Source of the DNA: Patescibacteria group bacterium
GTDB lineage: Bacteria > Patescibacteriota > Microgenomatia > UBA12405 > JAHJSD01
Direction of reading: 5' to 3'
Length of the DNA: 34,261 nucleotides
Assembly (NCBI GenBank): GCA_018830585.1
Contig: JAHJSD010000013.1
Span: 1 to 34,261, forward strand
Below the pieces are notes generated by a model that worked only from the letters and a program-made list of their open reading frames with translations, was not told the origin of the DNA and did not search any database. A program made the position numbers and the translations under genes. This document shows, in pieces, positions 1-6,335 of the stretch (its first letter is position 1; every line of letters begins with the position of its first letter).

Positions 1-26
1 ACTTGCCGAAGCTGCGGCCGTTAGAC
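1..26. other. Right end of an attC-like recombination site (cut by window edge)
   Basis: A GTTRRRY-type core (GTTAGAC) lies at 20-26. It is exactly complementary to the GTCTAAC core at 99-105, and the match extends to 12 bp (20-31 against 94-105). In integron arrays the two cores that bound one cassette are complementary in this way. The rest of the site lies outside the window. Confidence 0.55.
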
Positions 27-105
27 AAAATCACATTTGAAAATACAAAAGGCTGCGAGCTAAGAGCGCCTGCCCGCCTTTGGAGGGAGCGGCATTTTGT
101 CTAAC
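20..105. other. Gene-less mini-cassette between two attC-like cores
   Basis: The 72 bases between the cores at 20-26 and 99-105 are too short for a gene and show no convincing reading frame. The 12-bp ends are inverted repeats of each other. It may be an empty or decayed cassette. Confidence 0.4.
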
Positions 106-211
106 GTTTCGGTATATTTGATGTTTCGCTATTATTTTAGCATTTTTCACTGTTAGAGCGAAATATGGGACGAGCGACTGCAAAGAGTGAGCCAGATATA
201 CCGTGTTAAAC
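99..211. other. attC-like site 1
   Basis: The left core GTCTAAC (99-105, RYYYAAC) and right core GTTAAAC (205-211, GTTRRRY) flank long complementary arms: CGGTATAT just inside the left core and ATATACCG just inside the right. A further internal hairpin (TTTCGC / GCGAAA) lies inside. The site aligns along its length with the site at 1080-1166, with the same GTWT spacer after the left core, the same single T before the right core and a shared TATGGG motif. Consensus cores, folding arms and sister-site similarity together match integron attC sites. Confidence 0.75.
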
Positions 212-297
212 GACCCGATCCTAAGCGGAGTCGAAGGAGAGAGTGCAACGTGGCCAAACGACTGAAAGGGACAAGGAGTATATTTTCCCTTAATTTC

Positions 298-317
298 TTT
301 TTCAGCCAGTTTTTTAT
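298..317. repeat. Left arm of 20-bp inverted repeat around the TA genes
   Basis: TTTTTCAGCCAGTTTTTTAT at 298-317 recurs in reverse complement, without mismatch, at 1038-1057. An outer TATATTTT (279-286) is also mirrored at 1068-1075. Confidence 0.85.
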
Positions 318-413
318 TTCTTTTGATATGAATTTTCGGCGAAAAAAACAGGGGTTAGGGATGAATTTTTTGAGCTGAAATTGTGAAACGGGCAAATGAT
401 ATTAACTCCAATT

Positions 414-674
414 TTAGTATTGATCGTGAGTCAATATATCAGTAAGGATATAGTTTTGTTTCTCTTTAATGAAAGTGATCCTTAGGTTTGACTCAAGCCA
501 AATAGAGTACTGGTTAATTCTTTTACCCCTAAGTTTATGAAGCCTTAAGGAGGGATGATTAGGGTTTCTGAGAAGCAGGTTCAGTTGTAAGGTAGTCTTC
601 TTTTTTAAAGCTGGTTTTTTCTTAATTGTTTGTTTAAGCTTGCGTTTAAAATGACTGGTATAGCGAAGATTCAT
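414..674 (-). CDS. RelE/ParE-superfamily toxin
   Basis: This 86-residue basic protein has the size and pattern of type II RelE/YafQ-like toxins. It has an N-terminal helical half rich in Lys, a central PSLRLHKLRG-type segment (about residues 40-50), then alternating beta strands (YSIWLESNLRITFIKEKQNYILTDI) ending in a short His/Asp tail. Family members usually cut ribosome-bound mRNA. Catalytic residues in this family vary, so activity cannot be read off. The start ATG overlaps the antitoxin stop (ATGA at 671-674), showing translational coupling in the usual antitoxin-first order. The pair sits between attC-like sites, which fits cassette cargo. Confidence 0.75.
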   Translation of the reverse strand: MNLRYTSHFKRKLKQTIKKKPALKKKTTLQLNLLLRNPNHPSLRLHKLRGKRINQYSIWLESNLRITFIKEKQNYILTDILTHDQY

Positions 675-925
675 AAAGAGTTCACGAAATCATCAACCGA
701 ACGGACGATTTTTGTTTTGCCCGATCGAAACTCTTTAAGAGCTTTTAAAGCAGTTTCCTCAGTTGACTGACTCATGGTAAACTCAGGTATCTCCATATCC
801 TTAACGTCTTCGAGAATTAGGTGCTTTAAATAGGCCGACATGGTTAAGCCAAAACGTTGGGTCTTGGCCTGAACGTAGTCGTAAAGTTGCACTGGTAAAG
901 TAACTTTTAATTGAGTTGAGCTCAT
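671..925 (-). CDS. Ribbon-helix-helix antitoxin (RelB/CopG-like)
   Basis: The product is 84 residues. The N-terminus (QLKVTLPVQLYDYVQAKTQRFGLTMSAYLKHLIL) is a ribbon-helix-helix DNA-binding fold: a short beta strand, then two helices. The C-terminus (about 45-84) is acidic and flexible and would wrap the toxin. It precedes the RelE-like toxin with a 4-base overlap. The promoter is in plain view upstream on the minus strand (TTGATA, 17 bases, TATAAT), and an inverted repeat TATAGTCC/GGACTATA overlaps it, as expected for autoregulation. The ATG begins about 9 bases after the -10 hexamer and has no Shine-Dalgarno site, so the mRNA is probably leaderless. Confidence 0.78.
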   Translation of the reverse strand: MSSTQLKVTLPVQLYDYVQAKTQRFGLTMSAYLKHLILEDVKDMEIPEFTMSQSTEETALKALKEFRSGKTKIVRSVDDFVNSL

Positions 926-933
926 ATGACACC

Positions 934-980
934 ATTATAGTCCTTAATTAGACCTTTATCAAGTCTTTTTAGGGACTATA
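934..980 (-). promoter_or_regulatory. Promoter and operator of the TA operon
   Basis: On the minus strand TTGATA (962-957) and TATAAT (939-934) are separated by exactly 17 bases. The 8-bp arms TATAGTCC (936-943) and GGACTATA (973-980) form an inverted repeat. One arm covers the -10 box and the other lies just upstream of the -35 box, a good layout for antitoxin binding. Confidence 0.75.
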
Positions 981-1037
981 ACGTCATTAGTCCGGTTTAT
1001 CTGCATATTTTATTCAAGATATCATCCTTTTTTATTT

Positions 1038-1057
1038 ATAAAAAACTGGCTGAAAAA
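1038..1057. repeat. Right arm of 20-bp inverted repeat around the TA genes
   Basis: Perfect reverse complement of 298-317. It lies about 23 bases inside the cassette core at 1080. Confidence 0.85.
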
Positions 1058-1079
1058 TCTAAATAGTAAAATATATTTC

Positions 1080-1166
1080 GTTTAACGTATCGGCATATAC
1101 GATGTTTGCGAAGCAAATATGGGTGAGTGAGGTGCAACCGAGCGAACCGTATATGCCGTGTTAGGT
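1080..1166. other. attC-like site 2
   Basis: Cores GTTTAAC (1080-1086) and GTTAGGT (1160-1166) fit RYYYAAC and GTTRRRY. Immediately inside, CGGCATATACG and CGTATATGCCG are perfect 11-bp complementary arms, and an internal TTTGC-gaa-GCAAA hairpin follows. At 87 bp it is within the usual attC size range. It is homologous to site 1 along its length. Confidence 0.78.
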
Positions 1167-1215
1167 GCGCCGCAGGCTGAGCCAGAGTGCAACGTCCCGA
1201 AGGGCTGGCGAAGAG

Positions 1216-1256
1216 TTGCAGATTTGCCGTCAATTATAAAAGGCGGACAGAAAATT
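1216..1256. repeat. Left inverted-repeat end of the glyoxalase cassette
   Basis: Two perfect blocks, TTGCAGATTTGCC (1216-1228) and AGGCGGACAGAAAATT (1241-1256), recur in reverse complement at 1690-1702 and 1665-1680. The stop codon of the glyoxalase gene (1255-1257) lies within this repeat. Confidence 0.85.
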
Positions 1257-1641
1257 ACTTGCGTTCATATTTGGCGACCTCAATGAGGTTGCCCTCTGTA
1301 TCTTTACATTGAAAACAACGATAAGGATAGTCAGTGAACGCAAGATTTTCCGGTGGACTAACTATTTTAATATCATGCTTTTTAACTTTTTTAAATACAG
1401 CATCAACATCATCGGCCCAAAAAACAGGAATTGCGTTATTGCCGACAATGCGTTTATTGCTGATAATCTTTGGATTTATGAGACCAAAGTAAAATCCACT
1501 GCCGAGGTCGAAGTCAGCCCATGTATCATCCTCACGATGAGTGACTTTCATGCCAAGCAAATCTTCATAGAACTTGATTGCCCTATTCATGACTTCGACC
1601 GAGACATAAAAATGATCTAATTTTGCGTGTACCATATTCAT
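1255..1641 (-). CDS. VOC-superfamily (glyoxalase/bleomycin-resistance fold) protein
   Basis: This 128-residue protein has the paired beta-alpha-beta-beta-beta layout of the vicinal-oxygen-chelate superfamily. It opens with LDHFYVSV, where the His about residue 10 is the usual first metal ligand, followed by the helix RAIKFYEDLLGMKV. The second module ends with DTEGNLIEVAKYE, where the Glu in the last strand is the usual second ligand. The family includes lyases, dioxygenases and drug-binding proteins, so the substrate cannot be stated. The gene is alone in an integron-like cassette, has no nearby partner, and its stop codon lies inside the cassette inverted repeat. Confidence 0.82.
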   Translation of the reverse strand: MNMVHAKLDHFYVSVEVMNRAIKFYEDLLGMKVTHREDDTWADFDLGSGFYFGLINPKIISNKRIVGNNAIPVFWADDVDAVFKKVKKHDIKIVSPPENLAFTDYPYRCFQCKDTEGNLIEVAKYERK

Positions 1642-1664
1642 AGATGATGTTGATGTGTTAATAA

Positions 1665-1702
1665 AATTTTCTGTCCGCCTACCTTAAAAGGCAAATCTGC
1701 AA
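1665..1702. repeat. Right inverted-repeat end of the glyoxalase cassette
   Basis: Mirrors 1216-1256: AATTTTCTGTCCGCCT at 1665-1680 and GGCAAATCTGCAA at 1690-1702. The spacer between the two blocks differs in length (12 bases left, 9 right), so this is not a simple recent duplication. Confidence 0.85.
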
Positions 1703-1706
1703 TTGC

Positions 1707-1783
1707 GCCTAACTGGTTCTTATCCGAAGTGTTTTCATAAAACATACTGGTAATTGTATGTTATGCGAACAATTTTGCATAAC
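1707..1783. other. Degenerate attC-like site at the array end
   Basis: GCCTAAC at 1707-1713 is a good core. The best partner, GTTATGC (1760-1766), deviates from GTTRRRY, and TGTTATGC/GCATAACA then forms an 8-bp inverted repeat (1759-1784). A second hairpin, AACATAC/GTATGTT, lies at 1741-1762. No arms like those of sites 1 and 2 are seen, so this may be a decayed terminal site or an attI-like end. Confidence 0.35.
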
Positions 1784-1789
1784 AACTTG

Positions 1790-2454
1790 ACATTAATTAA
1801 GTACATATTATCAGATTTCTACCAAAGATGGAAAAGCAAATATCAACAACCGCAAGAGAGCTGCAGATGAGTGCTCCACCCCCGGTGTGTCATAGGTACT
1901 CCACCCCCGGGGTGTAGTACCTATGACCATGGTGATCTGGAATGAGCGGCGGGGGATTACGATTCTGAGGCTTTGTTGAGGGGGGAGCCCTCCTCTCTCG
2001 TCATTCCGAGAAGGTTTGCCCCCCCCGTCATCCTGATCTCCCTCAGGGAGAGAAGGATTCCCTTTGGGTTAGTAATTTGCTCTTTAAAAGGGGACCTGTT
2101 AAACACCCCCGGGGAGCCAAAAGCGCCTGCCGGTTTACCTGTCTGCCGACAGGCAGGCCCGCCGGTAGGAGGGCAGGCAGGTCACCCCGGGAGTGGGTTA
2201 ATCAGGTAGGGATTCCTCAATTCGCAAAACTCGCTCGGAACGGCCATTCCCTCTCCGTCATTCTGAGCAAAGCGAAGAATCCCCATGAGATCAGCAATTT
2301 GTTTTAATCCAGATGGGACCTGTCTGATGTAGGCAGGCGGCGAAGCGAATTTTATACACGAACCAAGAAAATCTGGGTTTACGCCTGTGGAGCTTCATTT
2401 CGAAGATAGTACGGCCCCAGAGCCCCGTCGGATGACGGGGTGAACTGTGAAGAT
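1790..2454. repeat. Gene-free region of mixed interspersed repeats
   Basis: No convincing gene. 1891-1925 is a hairpin with 10-bp arms CATAGGTACT/AGTACCTATG around a CACCCCCGGGGTG palindrome. 1995-2065 and 2257-2290 are copies of a CGTCATTCTGAGC...GAAGAATCCCC repeat also seen at 14114, 19880, 21470, 33858 and 34013. 2103-2200 holds nested GC-rich palindromes built on GCCTGCC/GGCAGGC. Short open frames here are translations of these repeats. Confidence 0.7.
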
Positions 2455-2531
2455 TGGTCGGGGTGGCCGGACTCGAACCGGCGGCCTTTCGCACCCCATG
2501 CGAACGCGCTAGCCAACTGCGCCACGCCCCG
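2455..2531 (-). tRNA. tRNA-Pro(GGG)
   Basis: A complete cloverleaf reads on the minus strand: acceptor CGGGGCG/CACCCCG, D stem GCGC/GCGC, anticodon stem TTCGC/GCGAA with loop ATGGGGT (anticodon GGG, G37), a five-base variable loop, and T stem GCCGG/CCGGC with loop TTCGAGT. A73 and the C1-G72 pair are proline identity features, and the 3' CCA is encoded. The acceptor contains a C6-A67 mismatch, which is unusual. Confidence 0.93.
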
Positions 2532-2676
2532 TTGAATCTTTAACCATGGATATTATAGCAAATATTCAAATAGACACTTAAGTTTTAAGTAGTTAATCTG
2601 ATTAAAAAGCCTCTTTTGGGTAAAGCCTCCTCAAGATAGTTCGGGTTTGATGCGGTTTGGAGGATAGGATAATTCC

Positions 2677-2712
2677 GTTCTCTCATTTCAACGATCGTTG
2701 AAATGAGAGAAC
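2677..2712. promoter_or_regulatory. Perfect 36-bp palindrome, likely operator of the PaaX-like gene
   Basis: The two 18-base halves (2677-2694 and 2695-2712) are exact reverse complements with no loop; the left half begins GTTCTCTCATTTCAACGA. It covers a plausible -35 (TTGAAA, 2698-2703), followed 18 bases later by TAAACT (2722-2727). That would start transcription at or next to the ATG at 2734. Position and symmetry suggest a binding site for a dimeric or tetrameric regulator, perhaps the adjacent gene product. Confidence 0.65.
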
Positions 2713-2733
2713 CATTTTTGCTAAACTAAAAAC

Positions 2734-3561
2734 ATGCCATCAGTTAAAAAGTGGCGGACCGGTAGTTGGCGCCGCACGGTTTCCTTTAAGGACCTCGTTG
2801 TTCTATCTCTTCTTTCTTTTGTAGATATGACCGCTTTGATCCACGACTATGCTCGACTGCCGGGAAGAGTGAAATTTCAACAAATTCCTTTTGAGGAGGT
2901 TAAAAGGTATCTGGATCAAATCAATAAGAAAGGGCAGACAGGAAGACCTGTCTTTAATAGTCTAAAGAGAAAGAAAGCCCTTAGCCTCAAACAAGATAAA
3001 CTTTTCCTGAATCTAAACGATAAATGGTGGCAAGATATGTTTGAGATAAAATTCCGCTTTTTTTCCGCTCCTCACTCTTGGGATGGCTGGTGGCTGATAG
3101 TTTTCTTTGATATCCCGGAAGAAAAGAGGAAAGTTCGGGATTTTTTTCGGAGGACGATCAAAGATTTGGGATTTGTTCTTTGGCAAAAGTCCGTTTGGGT
3201 TACCATTAACAAGATGGAGAGACCTTTAAAAGAATTGATCGAAGGCTCTAACATTGATCCTTGGATTTCCGTTTTACGGGCAAAGAGCGTTTTTGGCGAC
3301 AAGGACAGGGAAATTATTAAAAACCTTTTCGACACCAAAGATTTAGAGGCCTCATACCAAAGATTTCTCCTTCTGGCGAAAGAGAGTTTGAAGAAGAAGG
3401 ACTACTCTCGAATGAAAGAATTGTTTTTAGCGTTGCCGGAATTAATCCTTAAAGATACCGGGGTACCGGATGAATTTTTTGAGGATGTCTTGATTAGAAA
3501 AAAAATGTGGCAGACCTTCGCCGAGTTAAGGGGGTTCGTTGCCGGTCAAGTTGTTTTTTAA
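2734..3561 (+). CDS. PaaX-like transcriptional regulator with Cas2-like middle domain
   Basis: The protein is 275 residues. An N-terminal winged-helix-like part (about 14-95, starting VSFKDLVVLSLL) precedes a middle domain (about 112-190) with WDGWWLIVFFDIPEEKRKVRD. That is the first strand and helix of the ferredoxin-like, Cas2-related fold of PaaX-family regulators; the next strand reads LGFVLWQKSVWV. A C-terminal helical domain follows. PaaX proteins repress catabolic genes in response to CoA thioesters, but no such genes are nearby, so the effector is unknown. No Shine-Dalgarno site precedes the ATG, and the predicted -10 box ends 6 bases upstream, suggesting a leaderless mRNA. recA follows after 61 bases. 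Confidence 0.7.
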   Translation: MPSVKKWRTGSWRRTVSFKDLVVLSLLSFVDMTALIHDYARLPGRVKFQQIPFEEVKRYLDQINKKGQTGRPVFNSLKRKKALSLKQDKLFLNLNDKWWQDMFEIKFRFFSAPHSWDGWWLIVFFDIPEEKRKVRDFFRRTIKDLGFVLWQKSVWVTINKMERPLKELIEGSNIDPWISVLRAKSVFGDKDREIIKNLFDTKDLEASYQRFLLLAKESLKKKDYSRMKELFLALPELILKDTGVPDEFFEDVLIRKKMWQTFAELRGFVAGQVVF

Positions 3562-3622
3562 CATTTTTTATGTTAGAAAATAAGAGTATCGATTAGTTAA
3601 TTCCAAAGTTAAAGAGGAAGTT

Positions 3623-4648
3623 ATGACTAAACAAAAAGACGAAATCAAGCACAAAAAGGAGGCGGTAGAGGCGGCAATGGCGCAAATTGAAAAACAATAC
3701 GGCAAGGGAGCGATTATGAGGATGGGTGAAAGACAGGCGAAGCTCAAAATAGATGTTGTTTCTACCGGTTGTTTCACTTTAGACCTTGCTTTGGGGGTAG
3801 GCGGACTTCCCAGGGGTAGGGTTAGCGAGATTTACGGTCCGGAAGCCTCAGGAAAAACAACCGTTTGTCTCCATGTTATTGCTGAAGCCCAAAAACAAGG
3901 CGGTGTCGCCGCTTTTGTAGATGCCGAACACGCTTTAGACCCCCAGAGGGCAAAGGTAATTGGGGTAGACATTGACAATCTTCTGATTTCCCAACCGGAC
4001 ACGGGAGAACAAGCGCTGGAAATCGTCGAGACTTTAGTCAGATCGGGAGGTTTAGACGTAATTGTGATAGATTCCGTTGCCGCTTTGGTGCCAAAGGCGG
4101 AAATAGAGGGCCAGATGGGAGATGCCTCCATCGGTGTTCAGGCAAGACTGATGTCCCAGGCGTTAAGAAAACTGACCGGGGCAATTTCAAAATCGAGAAC
4201 AGTAGTTATTTTTACTAATCAAATCAGGCATAAGATCGGCGTTTTCTTTGGTAACCCGGAGACCACTTCCGGAGGATTAGCATTGAAGTTTTATTCTTCG
4301 GTCAGAATTGACCTAAGGAGAAAAACAGCGGTTAAAAATAGTGAGGGTGTGGTTGTTGGTTCGCTCCACAAAGCGAGGGTGGTGAAAAATAAAGTGGCTC
4401 CTCCGTTCAGAGACGCGGAGTTCGAGATTTTAAATCGGGGTGGAGTTTCAAGATCCGGCAGCTTGCTTGATGCCGCCTTGGCTTTTGATGTGGTTAAACA
4501 GAGCGGAGCCTTTTTCAAATATCAGGGGAAAAATATAGGACAAGGAAGAGAAGCGGTTAAGGAGTTTTTAGATAAAAACGAAAAAACGGCCCAATCATTG
4601 AAGGGAGAAATCTTAGCCGCTGTAGACAAAGCTTCCTTAGACTCCTGA
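3623..4648 (+). CDS. recA: Recombinase RecA
   Basis: RecA forms ATP-dependent filaments on single-stranded DNA, drives strand exchange, and triggers LexA cleavage where LexA exists. The 341-residue product is near the usual 340-355. Visible features are the N-terminal helix with QIEKQYGKGAIMRMG (about 21-35), Walker A GPEASGKTT (72-80), Walker B VIVIDSVAAL (about 140), loop L1 with EIEGQMGDASIGVQARLMSQALRKL, and loop L2 with NQIRHKIGVFFGNPETTSGG. The L2 segment has His and Phe where most RecAs have Met (NQIRMKIGVMFG). The start is set by the Shine-Dalgarno site AGAGGAAG. The C-terminal acidic tail is short. Confidence 0.97.
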   Translation: MTKQKDEIKHKKEAVEAAMAQIEKQYGKGAIMRMGERQAKLKIDVVSTGCFTLDLALGVGGLPRGRVSEIYGPEASGKTTVCLHVIAEAQKQGGVAAFVDAEHALDPQRAKVIGVDIDNLLISQPDTGEQALEIVETLVRSGGLDVIVIDSVAALVPKAEIEGQMGDASIGVQARLMSQALRKLTGAISKSRTVVIFTNQIRHKIGVFFGNPETTSGGLALKFYSSVRIDLRRKTAVKNSEGVVVGSLHKARVVKNKVAPPFRDAEFEILNRGGVSRSGSLLDAALAFDVVKQSGAFFKYQGKNIGQGREAVKEFLDKNEKTAQSLKGEILAAVDKASLDS

Positions 4649-4688
4649 GTTTTTGCGATAATTGCCAAGTGATTTAACTTTGACTGCG

Positions 4689-4697
4689 TGGTAAAAT
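4689..4697 (+). promoter_or_regulatory. Extended -10 promoter upstream of rny
   Basis: TGGTAAAAT fits the TGn extension plus a TATAAT-like hexamer. The same 9-mer occurs upstream of recJ (21413), of the kinase gene (minus, 25052-25044) and of the micro-ORF at 34108. Confidence 0.5.
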
Positions 4698-4718
4698 ATT
4701 AGGGTTCAAGGAGAAATT

Positions 4719-4892
4719 ATGCTTAATAAAATTTTTCTTCTTTTTAAAGTTTTTAAAGGAGGATTAGATGATCAATATAATTCCGCGCCGGTTATTTGGT
4801 ATTTTTGGTGGATTCAAAAAGAAAGAACCACCTGTTCCCGTTCCCGCGCCTTTGTCTTTACTGCAGGAGCAGCCTCCTCGGGTTCCTTCTGA
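4719..4892 (+). CDS. Short upstream frame overlapping rny (possible leader)
   Basis: An ATG with a well-placed Shine-Dalgarno site (AAGGAG, 5-base spacing) opens a 57-codon frame that overlaps the first 125 bases of rny in another frame. It begins MLNKIFLLFKVFKGG, then becomes Trp- and Ser-rich, with little sign of a fold. It may be a regulatory leader or chance. If a frame change existed here it could give RNase Y a hydrophobic N-terminus, but the sequence as given does not join the two frames. Confidence 0.25.
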   Translation: MLNKIFLLFKVFKGGLDDQYNSAPVIWYFWWIQKERTTCSRSRAFVFTAGAASSGSF

Positions 4893-6285
4893 AAAATTTA
4901 AGGCTAAGAAAAAACTTCAGCCGGCTAAAAAATCCTTGGAGGAAAAAAGGATTCTTGACCTTTTGGAAAGGTTAAGACAGAGGGAGAGGGGTTTAGATTT
5001 GAGATTAAAATCATTGGAGGGAAAAGAGCATTTTCTTCAGGAGAAAGAGACCAGAATAGAAAAATTGGAGAGTTCTTTAAGGGAGGATAAAGAGAAGTTA
5101 GACGCTCTCCGGTTAGAGGAGACTAAAAAGTTAGAGCAGATTTCTGGTCTTGATGAGGATCAGGCTAAGAAGCAAATTGTCGACCAGGTCGAAAAAAAGA
5201 TGGTTGGCTGGATATCGAGAAAAGTTGAAGAGACAAAAGAGTCAATCAAAAGCCAGGAGACCGAGCTGGCAAAAGAAATTTTAGTAGACGCCTTGCGGCA
5301 TGGAGTAGTTGACTGGGTTGCCGAATACACCGTTTCTACTATTCGTTTGGCAGATGAAGAAATTAAAGGAAGAATTATCGGCCGTGAGGGGAGAAATATC
5401 CGCGCTTTTGAGAGAGCTACCGGAGTCGAACTTGAACTTGATGAAACCAACGATGTTAGGCTTTCTTCTTTTGATCCGGTCAGGCGGGAAATTGCCAAAC
5501 TTTCTTTAGAGAAATTGATTCGTGATGGCAGAATCCAGCCTTCAAGGATTGAAGAAGTTGTTTCCCAGACCCAGACCCAAATGGATAAAGTTCTTCTTGA
5601 GGAGGGGAAAAGGATTTGTCAGGCAGTCGGTGTTTACCATTTGCCAATCGAGCTGGTTAAATTGATTGGTAAATTCAAGTACCGTTTTTCTTATGGCCAG
5701 AATTTGGCCCAGCATACCATCGAGGAAACCAAAATCGGGGTTGCTTTGGCTTACGAGCTAAAAGCGGATGTCAAATTAGTCAGGTTGGGCTGTCTCTTGC
5801 ACGATATTGGCAAGGTTATCACCGAAGAGGAGGGAAGCCATGTAGGTCTGGGCGTCGATTTGTTGAAACGTTACCAACTGCCCGATAAGGTAATTGCCTG
5901 TGTGGCCGAGCACCACGAAGACAAGCAGTTTTCCTGCATCGAATCCATCGTTGTCTGGATTGCCGATGCCGCTTCCGGGTCCAGACCTGGCGCCAGATAC
6001 GAAGCCCATGAAGAGTATCTTAAGAGAATGGAAAATATAGAGGAGATTGTTAAATCTTTCAAGGGGGTTTCTAATGTGGCGGCTTATCAGGCCGGAAGGG
6101 AGGTCAGGGTAATTGTTCGGCCTGAGGAAGTATCCGACAGCGAGCTTACCGTCTTAGTTCAGGAAATGGCTGAAAGGTTAGACGAGGAGGCAAGGTGGGC
6201 GGGTCAAATTAAATTGACTGCTATTAGGGAAACCAGGGCAACAATTACTGCCCCAGTTATTGACAAGCAAAGAAAACACCTTTAA
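4768..6285 (+). CDS. rny: Ribonuclease Y
   Basis: This endoribonuclease starts mRNA decay in many bacteria lacking RNase E. The 505-residue product has a long charged coiled coil (about 55-170, Glu/Lys/Leu rich), a KH domain with GRIIGREGRN (201-210) and an HD domain with LLHDIGK (H345, D346) and a later AEHHED motif. The C-terminal part AGREVRVIVRPEEV...ETRATITA is typical. RNase Y normally begins with a transmembrane anchor. Here the N-terminus (MINIIPRRLFGIFGGFKKKEPPVPVPAP) is only a short amphipathic, basic stretch followed by Pro-rich sequence, so membrane attachment may be weak or absent. The start follows the strong Shine-Dalgarno site AAAGGAGG. Confidence 0.93.
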   Translation: MINIIPRRLFGIFGGFKKKEPPVPVPAPLSLLQEQPPRVPSEKFKAKKKLQPAKKSLEEKRILDLLERLRQRERGLDLRLKSLEGKEHFLQEKETRIEKLESSLREDKEKLDALRLEETKKLEQISGLDEDQAKKQIVDQVEKKMVGWISRKVEETKESIKSQETELAKEILVDALRHGVVDWVAEYTVSTIRLADEEIKGRIIGREGRNIRAFERATGVELELDETNDVRLSSFDPVRREIAKLSLEKLIRDGRIQPSRIEEVVSQTQTQMDKVLLEEGKRICQAVGVYHLPIELVKLIGKFKYRFSYGQNLAQHTIEETKIGVALAYELKADVKLVRLGCLLHDIGKVITEEEGSHVGLGVDLLKRYQLPDKVIACVAEHHEDKQFSCIESIVVWIADAASGSRPGARYEAHEEYLKRMENIEEIVKSFKGVSNVAAYQAGREVRVIVRPEEVSDSELTVLVQEMAERLDEEARWAGQIKLTAIRETRATITAPVIDKQRKHL

Positions 6286-6335
6286 AATGCAATTAATTAA
6301 GCATTGATTGTTTTAAAAGGAGGTGGGGACAGTAA

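Larger units (their letters stand above)
205..1086. mobile_element. Integron-like cassette carrying a toxin-antitoxin pair
   Basis: The segment runs from the GTTAAAC core at 205 to the GTTTAAC core at 1080. The two are perfectly complementary, and the match extends to 9 bases (GTTAAACGA). Inside, a perfect 20-bp inverted repeat (298-317 / 1038-1057) brackets the RHH antitoxin and RelE-like toxin genes. If the cassette is read on the minus strand, the genes are followed by attC-like site 1, which is the usual gene-then-attC layout. Toxin-antitoxin genes with their own promoter are a common cargo of chromosomal integrons. Confidence 0.6.
1160..1713. mobile_element. Integron-like cassette carrying a VOC/glyoxalase gene
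   Basis: Bounded by cores GTTAGGT (1160-1166) and GCCTAAC (1707-1713), which are complementary with one G:T-type difference. The single gene lies on the minus strand, so read in that direction it is followed by attC-like site 2 about 90 bases downstream. The cassette ends are also long inverted repeats: a 13-bp block (1216-1228 / 1690-1702) and a 16-bp block (1241-1256 / 1665-1680). Confidence 0.6.

Noticed and set aside
153..395. Overlapping frames on both strands in the first 400 bases
   Set aside because: They cover attC-like site 1 and the inverted repeat; composition is not protein-like and the two strands exclude each other.
1036..1233. 65-codon frame on the minus strand across attC-like site 2
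   Set aside because: It is a translation of the recombination site itself (MTANLQLFASPSGRCTLAQPAAHL...), with no start signals.
1973..2494. Three frames in the gap before tRNA-Pro
   Set aside because: They read through GC-rich palindromes and CGTCATTCTG repeats, and one runs into the tRNA.
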